Notes: generated by a model from the sequence alone, not told the origin. A stretch of 64,000 nt of DNA from Crocodylus rhombifer (GCA_038503035.1 JAVSML010021635.1:290936-354935); one strand, 5' to 3'; positions 1 through 12,079 are shown, counted from the stretch's first letter. Program-made: numbers and translations.

Positions 1-241
1 CCGCCACAGGCTCCAAACCCTACACGCACACCCATAGCTCTCCACTTCTTCATAAAACCCACCCCACATACCTCCCATCCCCCAACTGTACAAAATACTT
101 GCATAATTTTGCATAATTTTGAGTTTTTCTGTGCATCATTTTGAGTTTTTAGCTGTGTAATTAAAATTGTGATTAATTGCAACTAATTTTTTGATAGTAC
201 AACTAATCATGATCAGTTTTTTTAATCATTTGACAGCCCTG
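1..241 (-). mobile_element. hAT-like DNA transposon fragment (terminal part)
   Basis: The right edge reads on the minus strand CAGGGCTGTCAAATGATTAA, a terminus typical of a widespread hAT-type vertebrate repeat, followed inwards by alternating TAAT/ATTA runs (about 160-225). The other end is not in the window or is decayed, so no target duplication can be tested. Class assignment rests on the terminal sequence only. Confidence 0.4.
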
Positions 242-291
242 GTTTTTTTCCTTTCTGGCTATTTTAATCATTTTAAGACAAAGGACAGGGA

Positions 292-338
292 TTGTGTGTG
301 TGTGTGTGTGTTTGTGTGTGTATCTACACACACACATA
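292..338. repeat. (TG)n followed by (CA)n microsatellite
   Basis: A TG dinucleotide run (about 292-322, one TTTG interruption) is followed after a few bases by a CA run (about 326-338). The two halves are reverse complements, so the block can fold back on itself. Confidence 0.85.
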
Positions 339-1536
339 CATGCACAAACATATACATAAACTATCCCTGTCCTTCTGTTGCCTTCTTCCTCAAACTACAC
401 AGAGGTGGAATTAATATCAAGACCGAATCTCACCCTTTGTCTCTCTTGCAGTTTTCAAAGTCATGATGAGTAAACAGCAAACCTGCCTTTCATCACCTTT
501 TGAAACCTAGGCTAAGATCTCATTTTGCAACAAGTGAAATTAAACTGGTTGTTGCAGTTTAATTCATGTGAGGAAGTGGCACAGAGAAGTTAATCATGAC
601 CAACTCACTCTGCAGGTGTCCTTAAAAAACAGATCAGAAGGAAGGGTTAGCACTCTCACATAGCCCAATAAATTTGTCATGCCCCTAAAATAGAGTTGTT
701 CCTCCAGTCCTACCTGTTCCCTAGCACACCCCTGACATTTAAATAGTGTTGGCAATATTTGAGTAATTAGACATTCCGAGGGGAGAGGTTAATATGTATT
801 AGCCTCAACTTAGGGTGTGTTTTGCTTTGTGTGTTCAGTCACCCTTGATGTGTGGTTATTACACAATAGCTATGAACTCTGGAGTTTCTTTTTTCAATTA
901 TAACATGATGTGCTTTGTTTTAATCCATAAAGGACACATATATTTTGTTTAACTCCCATGATGAAACAGACTTGTCCTCAAATGGAACTTGTTCTACCAA
1001 GACAGTAAGGAGATTACAATGGGGAAAACTGTGCTACAATTACCACCCTCATAAATAGTAAGGCATATGTCTTGCCTTTGGCTGTTGTGGCCTATAAACA
1101 GGGAAAGGATAGCAGGCAACAACTGAATTGAGTGCAAGCAACAGCTCTGGTCAAGACAAAAACAAAACAAAAAAACACAGAGCAGGAATATTTTTCTGGC
1201 ACTACTCACAAAGAATTTTTCCCCATTCTGGGTTGAAAACCTTTGGAATTTGAGTTTTTTTTTTAAAGCAAACAGCTTTGCCTGCAATTTGAATGACCCA
1301 GAACAACTCAGCAATGCTCCAGACAGCAACAGAGCTGGGTGAAAAAAATACATCTGGTTACCACACTAGGGGTTGTTGAGCAAAAGAATTGTGATTGATA
1401 AGGAAAGGTGCAGAGCTATCTCCAGAGCCAGTATGCACCTAAGTTGCACCCCTTAGCAACAAATAGTCCTCCAGCATCAGATGAAAGCTTCTGGTCAACA
1501 CAGCTAAAATAAAATTTAAAAAAAGTAGTGCCCTGA
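339..1536. other. no recognisable feature
   Basis: AT-rich sequence with short chance reading frames only. I see no repeat ends, no splice-bounded coding stretch and no RNA gene here. Confidence 0.5.
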
Positions 1537-2288
1537 TACAGTGATGAGGGACGAGGCAAGCTGCTGTGTGAAGTGGACTCCGGGACCTCCCACTCTGTCC
1601 AGTCAGGGGCATGGACCAAGGTGGTCAAGGGCCCTAAGGCCTGTCACACCAAGGCCCCTGCCCTGCCAGAGCTTAGCAACAAGTACACACCTCTTGCTGC
1701 TCCAGCAGAGCCTGCTGAGTTGCCAGCTCCCGCAGGCAACCCAGGCTCAACTGCAGCTACTGTCCCTGCTCTCCCCAAGACAAAACATAAGGTGTCTGTT
1801 GTGGGAGACTCCATCCTGAGGGGGACTGAGGGAGTAATCTGCCGCCCCAACCTCTTAGCCCGGAAAGTCTGCTGCTTCCCAGGGGCCGCATCTGAGACAT
1901 TGCGGAGAAGATCCTTAAGCTCCTCCAGCCCACAGACCACTATCCCATGCTCCTTATTCATGTGGGCACCAATGACATGGCTCAAAGCACCCCCAGCCAG
2001 GTGATGAGGTGCTGCAGGGATTTGGGAGCGGGGCTAAAGGGTCTGGGGGCACAGGTGGTGTTCTCATCGATCCTCCCAGTCTCAGGGTATGGGCTGAGGA
2101 GGGAGAGGAGGATCCAGGTAGTTAACCAAAGGCTGTGGCACTGGTGTTATCGGGAAGGCTTTGGCTTCCATGACCACAGCCTGCTCTTTGGTGAGAGAGG
2201 CAGCGGGCTGCTGGGAAGAGATGGCCTCCACCTCTCCCCCCCGGGGAGGAGGCTGTTCTCAGCCCGACTGGCTGACCTGCTCCACTAG
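1537..2288 (+). pseudogene. CR1 ORF1 remnant, SGNH-hydrolase (esterase) domain, frameshifted
   Basis: CR1 ORF1 proteins often carry a PHD-like zinc finger and an SGNH-type esterase domain; the esterase part is visible here. The nucleophile block reads VVGDSILRG (about 1798-1824, GDS motif), the third block HVGTNDMAQ (about 1959-1985, GxND motif), and the last block DGLHLSPPGRRL (about 2220-2255, with the D..H pair of the catalytic site). The first block is in one frame and the other two in another: about one base is lost near 1885-1895, where there is also a stop in the downstream frame. The zinc-finger part and the natural start are missing because the element is truncated. The ORF ends just before ORF2. 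The motifs are seen directly; function in a living element is known only for the family. Confidence 0.85.
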
Positions 2289-2343
2289 GCTTTAAATTAA
2301 GCCCGCTGGGGAGGACGGGGACACTAACGCCACTGCTGGCCCA

Positions 2344-5280
2344 TTGAGCAACCATTGCAAAGCCAGTGGGCCAAGGCACTTAAGGGAGCCCACCCCTGCC
2401 CCAGCCCTGGTACAATCTGTGGGCAAGGCAAGAGCCCCCAAGGGGACACTTGCCTGCCTGTACACAAATGCCAGGAGCTTGGGGAATAAGCAGGAGGAAC
2501 TTGTCCTCCTGCTTAACACAAATAATTACGATATCATAGGGATAACGGAGACCTGGTGGGACTCCACCCATGACTGGACCACAGGCATAGACGGCTATAC
2601 CCTGTACAGGAGGGACTGAGTAGATAAAAGGGGTGGGGGTGTAGCTCTCTATCTTAAGAAAAGCTACTCATCCCTGCAAGATGATGTTGGCAACCAGGGT
2701 GGATGCCTGGAGGCCCTCTGGGTTAAAATCCATGGGGAACACAGCACAGGGGATACAATGGTGAGAGTCTACTACAGACCTCCCACCCAAAGTCAAGAGC
2801 TTGACCAGGAGTTCACCCAGGAACGGGCTGAGGCCGCATGCTCCAGGACCATGGTTGTCATGGGTGATTTCAGTTACCCAGACATCTCGTGGGAGGATGA
2901 CTCAGCAAAATCCGAGCTGGTGCAAAGCTTCCTATCATGTGTGGATGACCTCTACCTGACTCAAGAAGTCTACGGGCCAACGAGAAGTAAAGCACTGCTC
3001 AACCTGGTACTGGCTAGTGGGGATGACCTAATCGGCGACCTAGTGATCAATGGGAAGCTGGGTGACAGCGACCACAAGCTGATCACCTTCACCATATGCC
3101 GTAAAGCTGGCAAGTCAGTCAGCTACACGGAAGTCCTTGACTTCAGAAAAGCTGATTTTGACAAGCTTAGGAGCCTTGTCAGTAAGGCCCTAAGGGACCA
3201 TGACCCCGGGGGGAGGGGAGTTCAGAAAGAGTGGTTGCTTCTCAAGGGAGCGATCCTCAATGCACAAGCTAATTCTATTCCATCTCGGAGGGAGCTCTCC
3301 AAGGATTTAGCAGACCTCCTGAGGCTAAAAAGAAAGGCCTACAAAGGATGGAGGATGGGATTCACCTCCAAGGAGGAATATTCTGCACTGGTCCGGTCCT
3401 GCAGGGAGCAAACCAGGAAAGCCAAGGCTGCAACTGAACTCCAACTATCTTCGAGCATCAAGGACAATAAAAAGTCCTTTTTCAGATATGTGAGGAGCCA
3501 GAGGAAAAGCAAGGGCAACATTGGACCCCTGCTGAACCAGATGGGGCAGCTGACAACTGACACCCAGGAAAAAGCCAACCTATTAAATGGGTACTTTGCG
3601 TCGGTCTTTCATCAGACCCATGGAATGCCCATGCCCACCACGGGACAGGGAGTTCCAGGTGAGGGAGATCTCCTACCCTCCATTAATGCTAACCTCATGA
3701 AGGAACATCTTGAGAAGCTGGATACCTTCAAGTCAGCTGGCCCTGACAATCTACACCACAGGGTACTCAAGGAGCTGGCGAGCATCATGTCCCAGGCTTT
3801 GGCATGGATCTTTGAAAACTCCTGGCACTCTGGTATTGTGCCTGAAGATTGGAAGAAGGCCAATGTGGTGCCTGTCTTCAAGAAAGAAGATGTGGTGCCT
3901 ATCTTCACCTTGTTGGGGTCGTTTGACCCCAGTACTCTTTCCTGCCGTGGCAGGGGGTCGGACTTGGTGATCTACTCAGGTACCTTCCGGCCCTACTAAC
4001 TATGAAACTATGAAAGGGAGGAAAGTGGATCCAGCTAACTATAGGCCCATCAGCCTGACTTCTATTTTGGTGAAGGTCTTAGAAAAGTTTATTAAAGAGG
4101 CCATCCTTAATGGACTCACCAATGCCAACATCCTGAGGGACAGCTAGCACAGGTTTGTTGCGGATAGGTCTTGCTTGACCAATCTCATTACCTTCTACGA
4201 CCAGGTGACCTATCACCTGGACAAGGGAGAAGAGATTGATATCTTGACTTCAAAAAAGCCTTCGATCTGGCATCCCATTATCACCTCTTGGTGAAACTGG
4301 CTAATTGTGGTCTCAGGTCCACCAGGATCTGCTGGCTGGAGAACTGGCTCCATGGTCGGACCCAGAGGGTGGTAATTGATGGAAGTCAATTGTCATGGTG
4401 CCCTGTGGCCAGTGGGGTCTCCCAAGGCTCTGTTTTTGGACCCATATTGTTCAACATCTTCATTAATGATGTGGACATTGGAGTCAGAAGCAGACTGGCC
4501 AAGTTCGCTGATGACACCAAGCTTTGGGGCAAAGCATCCACACCAGAAGACAGGAGGGGGATCCAGGCTGACCTGAACAGGCTCAGCAAATTGGCGGATG
4601 AGAACCTGATGGCGTTTAACACTGAAAAATGCAAGGTTCTCCATTTGGGAAAAAAAACCTGCAGCATCCTTATAGGCTCGGCAGTGCTACACTGGCTAGC
4701 ACTACGGAAGAAAGAGACTTGGGGTGACGACATGAGCCTGCAATGTGATGCTGCAGCTAGTAAAGTGACCAAAAAGCTGGCTTGCGTTCATAGATGCTTC
4801 TTAAGCAAATCCCGGGACGTCATTCTCCCCTTGTACTCGGCCTTGGTGAGGCTGCAGCTGGAGTACTGCGTCCAGTTTTGGGCTCCACAATTCAAAAAGG
4901 ATGTGGAGAAGCTTGAGAGAGTCCAGAGAAGAGCCACGCGCATGATCAGAGGTCAGCAAAACAGACCTTACGATGACAGGCTGAGAGCCATGGGGCTCTT
5001 TAGCCTGGAAAAGCACAAGCTCAGGGGTGATCTGGTGGCCACCTATAAGTTTATCAGGGGTGACCACCAGGATCTGGGGGAACGTTTGTTCACCAGAGCG
5101 CCCCAATGGATGATGAGGTCGAACAGTCATAAACTACTGCGAGACCGTTTCAGGCTGGACATAAGAAAGGATTTCTTTACTGTCCAAGCCCCCAAGGTCT
5201 AGAACAGCCTGCCATTGGAGGTGGTTCAAGCACCTACATTGAACGCCTTCAAGAGCAAATTAGATGCTTATCTTGCTGGG
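2344..5280 (+). pseudogene. CR1 ORF2 remnant (AP-like endonuclease + reverse transcriptase), copy A
   Basis: In living CR1 elements this protein nicks DNA and reverse-transcribes the element RNA at the nick. Endonuclease motifs come first: LYTNARS (about 2458), GITETWWDS (about 2540), VVMGDFSYPD (about 2852), GDSDHKLITF (about 3064). Then the RT: a FADDTKLW catalytic box with F-A-D-D at 4504-4515, and the C-terminal region ending near 5280. Breaks seen: TGA at 2617-2619 where copy B has an Arg codon (CpG-type change), the nested 125-bp CR1 end at 3887-4011, TAG at 4145-4147 in place of Gln, a 5-bp deletion near 4240, a deletion near 4727, and TAG near 5200 in place of Trp. The true start codon is uncertain. 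Confidence 0.93.
3887..4011 (+). mobile_element. 5'-truncated CR1 3' end nested in copy A
   Basis: The block contains the end of ORF2 and the 3' UTR of another CR1 subfamily: TTTGACCCCAG, then a GGGTCGGACTT block and a tail of ACTATGAAACTAT. Removing 3887-4016 restores copy A to the layout of copy B, and GAAAG stands on both sides (3882-3886 and 4012-4016), a likely 5-bp target duplication. The tail differs from that of the host, so the two are different subfamilies. Confidence 0.88.
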
Positions 5281-5383
5281 ATCCTATGACCCCAGCTGAC
5301 TTCCTGCCCTTTGGGCGGGGGGCTGGACTCAATGATCTTCTGAGGTCCCTTACAACCTTAATGTCTAAAATGTCTATGAAAGT

Positions 5384-6016
5384 GCTGCTCTGCAGCTGCA
5401 GGATTCCTTGGAAATGGAATGGACTAAGTGACATCTTTGCACAGCACAGATGTTCAGTTACATAGCTAGGATTTGACTTAAACCAGCAGAAATATTAAAA
5501 TATTAAAAGGAAAAGGGAGTGGTTTCTGGGAATTGTGCTCTTGCCACCCTTGTAATGCTGCTACAGAAAAGTAAGTACGATATTAGAAGATGGAATTCAG
5601 GGTCAAGATGTCCAGAACCTTCCATTGATTTCTTTGGGTTCTTGGACAAACCATCTACATCAAAATTATCAAAAAAGGTAAATGCTTTGGAGCTTCCTGG
5701 GAGACATTTAGAGAATGTCCACATGGCTTTCCAATGACCTTGACAACAAAATTAATTCCTGACACTTGTTCCTGCTGCATACATCATTGGTAGTTAGAAT
5801 TGGCACCCCAGTACCCTGAGACTCCGAATTATGAGACCTGATAGCAGCTCCTGTAGGGGAGGTGGTGCAAGGCAAGGAGGATGCTCAGATTCAGTCAAAG
5901 CACCTCAGTGCTACTCACCAGATATCTGTACTGCCTAACTGTCAGTCTCTAGCAATGAGCAAATAGATGGGATTTATCTTCTTGGCAGCAGACCTGGGGT
6001 TAGGACAGGAACCATA
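5384..6016. other. no recognisable feature
   Basis: Spacer between two CR1 elements of opposite orientation. Only chance reading frames are present. Confidence 0.5.
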
Positions 6017-7530
6017 TAGTTTCATAGTAGCTAGGGTCAGGGGGGACCTGAACAGATCATCTAGCCTGACCCCCTGCCACAGGCAGGAATGAATGCTGGG
6101 TTTACAAGACCCCAGACAGGTGATCATCCAACCTCCTCTTGAATTTGCCCAAAGTAGGGGCAAGGACGACTTCCCTGGGAAGTTGGCTCCAGATTTTGGC
6201 CACCCTAACTGTAAAATATTGCCTCCTGATCTCTAGCTTAAACCTACTCTCCATCAGTTTATTACTCTCCAGGTGGTGCTGGGGAGAAAAGGGCTCTACC
6301 TATTTGCTGTTGATCTCCCCTGATGAGTTTGTAGGCAGCCACCAGGTCCCCCCTCAGCCTCCTCTTGCTGAGGCTGAACATGTTCAGGTCCCTCAGTCTC
6401 TCCTTGTAGGGCCTGTCCTGCTGCCCTCTTACCAAGCAGGTAGCCCTCCTCTGAACCCTCTCCAGGCTGGCCACATCCCTTTTGAAGTGCAGCGTCCAGT
6501 ACTGGATGCAGTACTCCAACTGCAGCCAGACCAAAGTCGCATGGGGGGGGAGTAGACCCCCTCTGGACCAGCTTAGACCATAGACCTCTCTGGGCTGGCT
6601 TGAGGTACATCTTTGGGTGCATGACAGGGTATGGCTGGCCTTGCTGGCTGAGGTCTGGCCTTGACAGCTCATGTTCATCTTGGGGTAAATAATGACTCCA
6701 AGATCCTGTTCCGTCTCTGTGCTTTCAAGAAGGGAACTCCCCAGCCTGTATGTGTGCTGTGTATTCCTTCTCCCAAGGTGCAGCACCCTGCATTTATGTA
6801 CATTGAACCCCATTCTAGTCTCATCTGCCCACTTTTGTGGTCTGTCTAAATCTAGTTGCAGCCTCTCTCTCCCTTCAAGTGTGTCCACCTCACCTCACAT
6901 CTTAATGTCATCAGCAAACTTGGACAGCGCGCTTTCCACCCCCTCATCCAAGTCACTGATGAAGATGTTAAACAGTGCGGGCCCAAGGGCTGAGCCCTGG
7001 GGTACCTCACTGCTTACATCTCACCAGGTTGAGTACAACCCGTCCACCACTACTCTCTGAGTACACCCCATCAGCCAATTTTTTTACCCATCCAACTGTG
7101 TAGGCATCAATGCCACAGTTGCTTAATTTATTGATGAGGAAGGGGTGAGAGACAGTGTCAAAGTCCTTCTTAAAGTCTAGAAAGACTACATCCACGGCGA
7201 CACCATCGTCCAAGCATTTAGTAACTTCGTCATAAAAGGCAATCAGGTTGGTCAGGCAGGACCTGCCTTTGATGAATCCATGCTTATTGCCCCGAGAATG
7301 ATCTCCCCTGCCAGCCCCCCCACAGATGATGATTCTCTCCAAGATCTTCCCAAGAACCAAGGTGAGGCTTACAGGCCTATAGTTACTTGGGTTCTCCTTC
7401 CTCCCTTTCTTGAAAATTGGGACCACATTAGCCAGTTTCCAATCCCCCAGCACCTGGCCAGATGACCATGAATGCTCATACAGCTGGGCCAAGGGCTCCA
7501 CGATGACCCTGCCAGCTCCCTCAACACCCT
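6017..7530 (-). mobile_element. CR1 LINE fragment (RT and 3' UTR), minus strand
   Basis: Read on the minus strand, it begins in the RT domain (about 7530) and runs to a 3' UTR ending at TTTCATAG-type sequence near 6017. Recognisable protein: LDFKKDFDTVSHPF (about 7150-7190; the usual KAFD is KDFD), an intact F-A-D-D box at 6907-6918 followed by an in-frame TGA where Trp is expected, and the C-terminal ERVQRRATCLVRGQQDRPY region (about 6400-6475). Frameshifts separate these pieces. It is 5'-truncated and dead. Confidence 0.92.
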
Positions 7531-8385
7531 ATAGACATATAGTTCCTATAGCTTCTTATGAGTCATGACTGATTTCAGGGCACTGAGCACTCAAAACTCC
7601 CATTGACCTAAGAGTTGTATGTATCCTTAATCTCTGAAATCAAGACCTTGGGCAACCAAAATTGGTAGCAATTAAAAAAACAAAATAAAACAAAAAGATA
7701 AATGGTCCATAACGTCTCCCCCATGCAAAATAGGGGCAAGAATTCTTCCTGCATGAGTGTCATGTTGATTAGTTGGGTCATAATGTTCCTTTGGCAGGAA
7801 GCATGATAGAAATGCCTTAAAGAAATGCAGAAATACTATCATTACTATTAACAGAATTCCCATGTTATTTTATTTACTTGAAGATAAAAAAACACTCAGT
7901 AACTCTAGTCTATAAATTTAGACATACACTGCACAGTATAACATCAGATCTGATCTCTACAATTGCTTTCCTCTCTGACCCAGAAAAAGTTGATCATGAA
8001 ATTATGGTTTGTGACATGCAACTGATAAGTCATTACAGACGCATGTGTGTCTCGTTAAACATCTATTGGGTTTCAGTATGTATTTTACACTATGTAACAT
8101 AAATTTCACTATGCACCACAAGTATTTCAATATGTGATATTCAGAAAGTGGCAGTTTATACTAAAAGTTTCAGTATGTGGCGGGATATTTCAATACTATA
8201 AATTCTCCTTTTACATAAATATGCATTATATAGATTGGTGAGAAATGTAGTTGTTTTAGTTAAGCCTATGGGCTTTTTTTTCCAGAAGACTATTTAATAT
8301 GTCATTATCCAATTGGAATATCTGTTTTATCATGCATATTAATGTGCCATATCCTCTGAAGTGAGGTGGTACTAAATAATATACA
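7531..8385. other. no recognisable feature
   Basis: AT-rich sequence without repeat termini or coding signals that I can recognise. Confidence 0.5.
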
Positions 8386-8555
8386 CTGTGGGTGCATCTA
8401 CATGAGATACATTACTGTAAAGTTGCCTAGTTTACTGCATAGTAACCACATGCATCTACATGTGCATGCACTTACTGTGCAGTAAAAACCCTGCAGGTAC
8501 CAAATTTAATCATGATTAGTAACTGTGCAGTAATGCATGTGTAGATGTGACCCAG
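8386..8555. mobile_element. MITE-like repeat with inverted ends
   Basis: The left end reads ACTGTGGGTGCATCTACA and the right end, reverse-complemented, ACTGCTGGGTCACATCTACA; both continue into ATTACTG. That gives imperfect terminal inverted repeats of about 30 bp around a 110-bp centre. It could be the end of a larger transposon covering the GC-rich block that follows. No target duplication was found. Confidence 0.45.
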
Positions 8556-8639
8556 CAGTAAATATGCTGCCCATCTGTCCAGCCACTAGAGGGCTGGCCT
8601 GAGGCCTAGGAGACTCTCCTGCTTCAAGGCCTGGCTGCC

Positions 8640-9905
8640 TCTATGGCAGCCCCCATCTGCAGGCTATAAAAACCTGCAGACATTTTGTGCCCTGGGGCAC
8701 ACTCAACAGGAAACCTAAGAGCACTGCAGGCTCTACGTGTCCCCCTGGGCAGGCCACAATCAAGCTGTGCCTGCCTGGCAGCATCCCAGTGCTGCTGCTT
8801 AGCCACTGCTGTGCTACAAAGCAGCCAGGGCAATGTCATTGGGGACAGCAGTCTTCTGCAGTCTGCGGCAGACTACTGCAGCCTCTGTCCATGCCTACCA
8901 ACCCCTAGGGCCACCTACAGCCATCTCTGTGCAGCAGGGCCAGCAGTACCTGCCTGCTGTACACCCCAGACAGCCTGCCCTGCGCCTGCAGTTTCTGCAG
9001 GGCATAGCTTGTGCTGCACAGCTCCCAGTCCCTTGCTGTGCCTCTGCACAGGACACTGCTGGCAGCCACAGATGAACAGCCATGTGGGGGCCCAGAGAAC
9101 TGGCGCAGGACTCAGCATGGGATCCTCCTCCTCGTCTAGGGTCAGCAACACCCACATGCACATGCACATGCCCATGCCCATGACCATGCCCTCCACGTGG
9201 GGCCCCAACTGGAGCCAGGAAGAAGCTGGTGACTTTGTGGCACTCTGGGATGATGTGGAGGTGCTATGCCAATTTCTGCATGGCAGATGCTCAAATACCC
9301 ACATTTACATTTATGAGGCCCTGTTGTGTGGGATGTGGGAGTGAGGGCACAACCAGTTGGCATGGCAGTGCTGCATAAAGATCAAGCCTTGTGGGCATAG
9401 TGGCTATAACACAACCGGCTGCCAGCAGTGCCAGCTCCTCCCCAGGAGGGTCCCCAGCTGGGCACCTGCATGCCATGCCCCATGAACTGCAGACACCAGG
9501 TGCAGCCAGACTGAGTCACCTGCTGGGAGGACCACGCTGAGCCACTGGCTATGCCAGCCACAGACACATGGTAAGCCCTGCACTCCCTGCCCCAGCCCAC
9601 ACCTAGGGCCCAGCGCCTATCCCTGCTCCCTCACCCTGCCTGCACTCCCCTGCCCCCAGCTTCCCCTGGACTCTCCAACAGCATGCAGAGAGGTGGAACA
9701 TAATTCCAAACTTTAATGAGCAGCCCGTACCCCCACAGCTGGGTGGACACAGGCCTCACACCCCAAGGAATGTGTCAATGCTGGCACCGATGTCCTCCTT
9801 GGCATTGGGGGGCAGGGACATGTAGCGCAGCCACAGGTAGCCCTTCAGGCAGTGGCAGAGGTTGCGGGGCAGCCTGGGCTTGCCCCATACACTGTTATAG
9901 CTCAT
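8640..9905 (+). mobile_element. GC-rich transposon relic carrying a Myb/SANT-like domain
   Basis: A sharply bounded GC-rich block between AT-rich flanks. It holds a decayed Myb/SANT-like DNA-binding domain (separate entry) and short tandem CACATG/CCCATG hexamers (about 9155-9190). Multi-copy domains of this kind in reptiles derive from Harbinger-like DNA transposons, hence the class. A reverse-strand reading frame (about 9900-9770) was seen but not recognised. Element borders are approximate. Confidence 0.45.
9210..9430 (+). pseudogene. Myb/SANT-like DNA-binding domain remnant
   Basis: The reading frame opens with WSQEEAGDFVALWDD, matching the start of the Myb/SANT-like domain (Trp, acidic pair, aliphatic-L-W). 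It continues through HIYIYEALLCGMWE to a TGA at 9342-9344. After the stop, in the same frame, it reads GHNQLAWQCCIKIK and then HNRLPA near 9410; these match the family's G-H-x-R, Q-C-x-x-K-x-K and H-N-R-x-x-G positions. So the domain runs on past the stop and past later stops, and the gene is dead. In the family such domains bind transposon ends or promoters. No nuclease partner was recognised. Confidence 0.6.
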
Positions 9906-11326
9906 AGTCCTAAAGCAAAATGTTTAGCTCATTTTGATTGTCCATATAGCTGCTCATCCTTTAGAAAAGAAGAGAAGAAAATTGCTATAGAATCCGAGAC
10001 AATGTAATCTTGACTTAAGCAACAGACAATGACAACTGTTTAAGGATCATACAGTCAGATTGTACTTTCAATTTTACCACAGTAAAAGTTGTTCATTAAT
10101 GATTATGATGTACAAACTGCTCATTGCTCCTTAAAACAGAGTATTTACTGCAATACTACTATAAGCAGACAGCAGACAATTTACCTAAATTTTTTGCCTG
10201 GTATTCTCCAGCTACAAGTTAGAGAGAGAATATTTTAAAGATATTCAGCAAAAGAAACCAAACAAGAACACACCAAAAATGATCAAATGGCATAACAGAC
10301 TGAATACATGCCCATTAAGAGGAACCATTTCAGTCATCTCTCTTATTGCTGTTATGCTAAGTCTTCTAGTGTGCCCCCAAATCACCCAGTGTTTATATTA
10401 GCAACTGGGGGAAAAAATGTAGCAGAGTGGTGGTTTCTCTTTCTCTCCCATCCCCAACTCCCTGCTGCTCCCTTCTCCTCTCCCCTCTTATTTATGTATT
10501 TATTTTAATACATGCCTTAAAGTAGAAGTTCACAATGGGAATCTACTTTTTTCCTAGGAGTGGCCAAAATAGAGCTTCTGGGGAATATTGTGCTCCTGAC
10601 CAAAACACACTGAAGGTCATTGAAACCTGTACATATGATGTTTCTAAAGCAACTTCCATTGGAAAATTCAAAATGATACCAAATTGAGAAGCAACTCAGG
10701 AAATTAGCATGGGTTTGTATATCCTTTTGCAAAGGAAAAATAAGGAAGTGAGGTTGTATGACTACGTACAAGTGATTTAGGAAAAGTTAGAGAGGAATGG
10801 GATTAAATGGTACCAAAGGGTTTTCTAACTTGAATCCTCATCCTGTGTTCTGACTAGCACATCTCAGGCTTTTTGCCAAATAGCTCAAGCACCTATTAAC
10901 TCAAAAATTAATAAATAAAAAATAAAGAGCTTGAAATGCAAACACTGTCAGTTTTATGTTCAATTATTTTAAAGCTTCTGATGCTCACTAGTGCTTTTCC
11001 TGTGAACTTGTGATAGTGAGCTCATTTTCATCTGCTAGAATAGCTTTATTAAGATGAATAAATGAAAATTCAGATATTAGTCTACAGAATGATTCATCAA
11101 TTTATCTTAAGGATTAAAAACAGTGACAAGCATGACAAATTCTGACAGTGCCACAATAGATGCTGATCTGTTTTTCAGTTCTCTTGTAAATGTAGCACTT
11201 AGGGGTTTTTTAAGGTTTCACTTTTAATGTTTATTTTTTAATAATGTGCTATCTATACCTAAGTTTTCCCTCACCTAAGGGAACAATGGAGACAAGCATG
11301 ATCATCTGTAATATTCATGTTGTCTC
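9906..11326. other. no recognisable feature
   Basis: AT-rich sequence with no repeat termini or coding evidence that I can support. Confidence 0.5.
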
Positions 11327-12079
11327 ATAGAATCATAGAAGTAGGGTCAGAAGGGACCTTGTAGATCTGCAAGTCCGACCCTCCGCCTGGGCGGGAAAAA
11401 AAACTGGGCTCAAGTAACTCCAGCTAGGTTGGCATCAAGCCTCTTCTTAAAGACCCCCAGGGTAGGAGCCAGCACCACTTCCCTAGGAAGTTGGTTCCAG
11501 CTCCTAGCCGCCCTGACTGTGAAGTAGTTCTTACGGATGTCTAATCTAAACCTACTCTCCAACAACTTGTGGCCGTTATTCCTTGTTATGCCAGGGGGCG
11601 CTCGGGGAAACAAGGTCCCTCCCAAACCCTTCTGGTTCCCCCTAGTGAGTTTATAGACAGTCACCAGGTTTCCCCCTCAGCCTTCTCTTGTGAAGGCTGA
11701 ACAGGTTTAGGCCCCGCAGTCTCTCATTGTAGGGTCTGCCCTGTTGTCCCCAGATCATGCGGGTGGCCTTCCTCTGGACCCTCTCAATGTTGTCCACATC
11801 CCTCCTGAAATAGGGTGCACAGAACTGGACGCAGTACTACAGCTGTGGCCTGACCAATGTCATGTAGAGGGGGAGGATCACCTCTTTGGCCCTACTTGAG
11901 ATGCACCTGTGGATGCACAACAAGGTCTGGTTAGCCCTGCCAACCGTGACCTCACATTGTCGGCCCATGTTCATCTTGGAGTCAATAATGACTCCAAGAT
12001 CTCTTTCTGCCTCTGTGCTCTCAAGAAGGGAGTTTCCCATCTTATAAGTGTGCTGCTGGTTACTACTGCCCAAGTGCAG
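11327..12079 (-). mobile_element. CR1 LINE, 3' part of an element split by copy B
   Basis: On the minus strand this reads from the RT domain (HLGSSNQQHTYKMG, then LGVIIDSKMNMG) through the C-terminal region (SRFRLDIRKNYFTVRAA, about 11520-11570) to the 3' tail near 11327, which is of the ATTCTATGATTCTATG type. Its upstream edge at 12079 stops at the codons for Leu-His. The missing upstream part resumes, in register, at 15040. This is the downstream half of an element interrupted by insertion. Confidence 0.93.

Larger units (their letters stand above)
1537..5383 (+). mobile_element. CR1 LINE, copy A, long but decayed, plus strand
   Basis: The element runs from the middle of ORF1 through ORF2 to a 3' UTR ending in TCTATGAAA-type repeats (about 5360-5383). 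ORF1 sequence starts abruptly, so the 5' end is truncated upstream of the esterase domain. ORF2 aligns almost throughout with the plus-strand copy at 12088-15039, so the two belong to the same subfamily. A 125-bp 3' end of another CR1 interrupts it at 3887-4011. Several stops, a 5-bp deletion near 4240 and a deletion of about 18 bp near 4727 show it is dead. Confidence 0.93.

Noticed and set aside
8685..9344. 219-codon plus-strand open frame as an intact host gene
   Set aside because: Only the last third resembles a known domain, that domain continues past the stop, and the first two thirds are low-complexity Cys/Ala/Pro-rich sequence of a GC-rich block.
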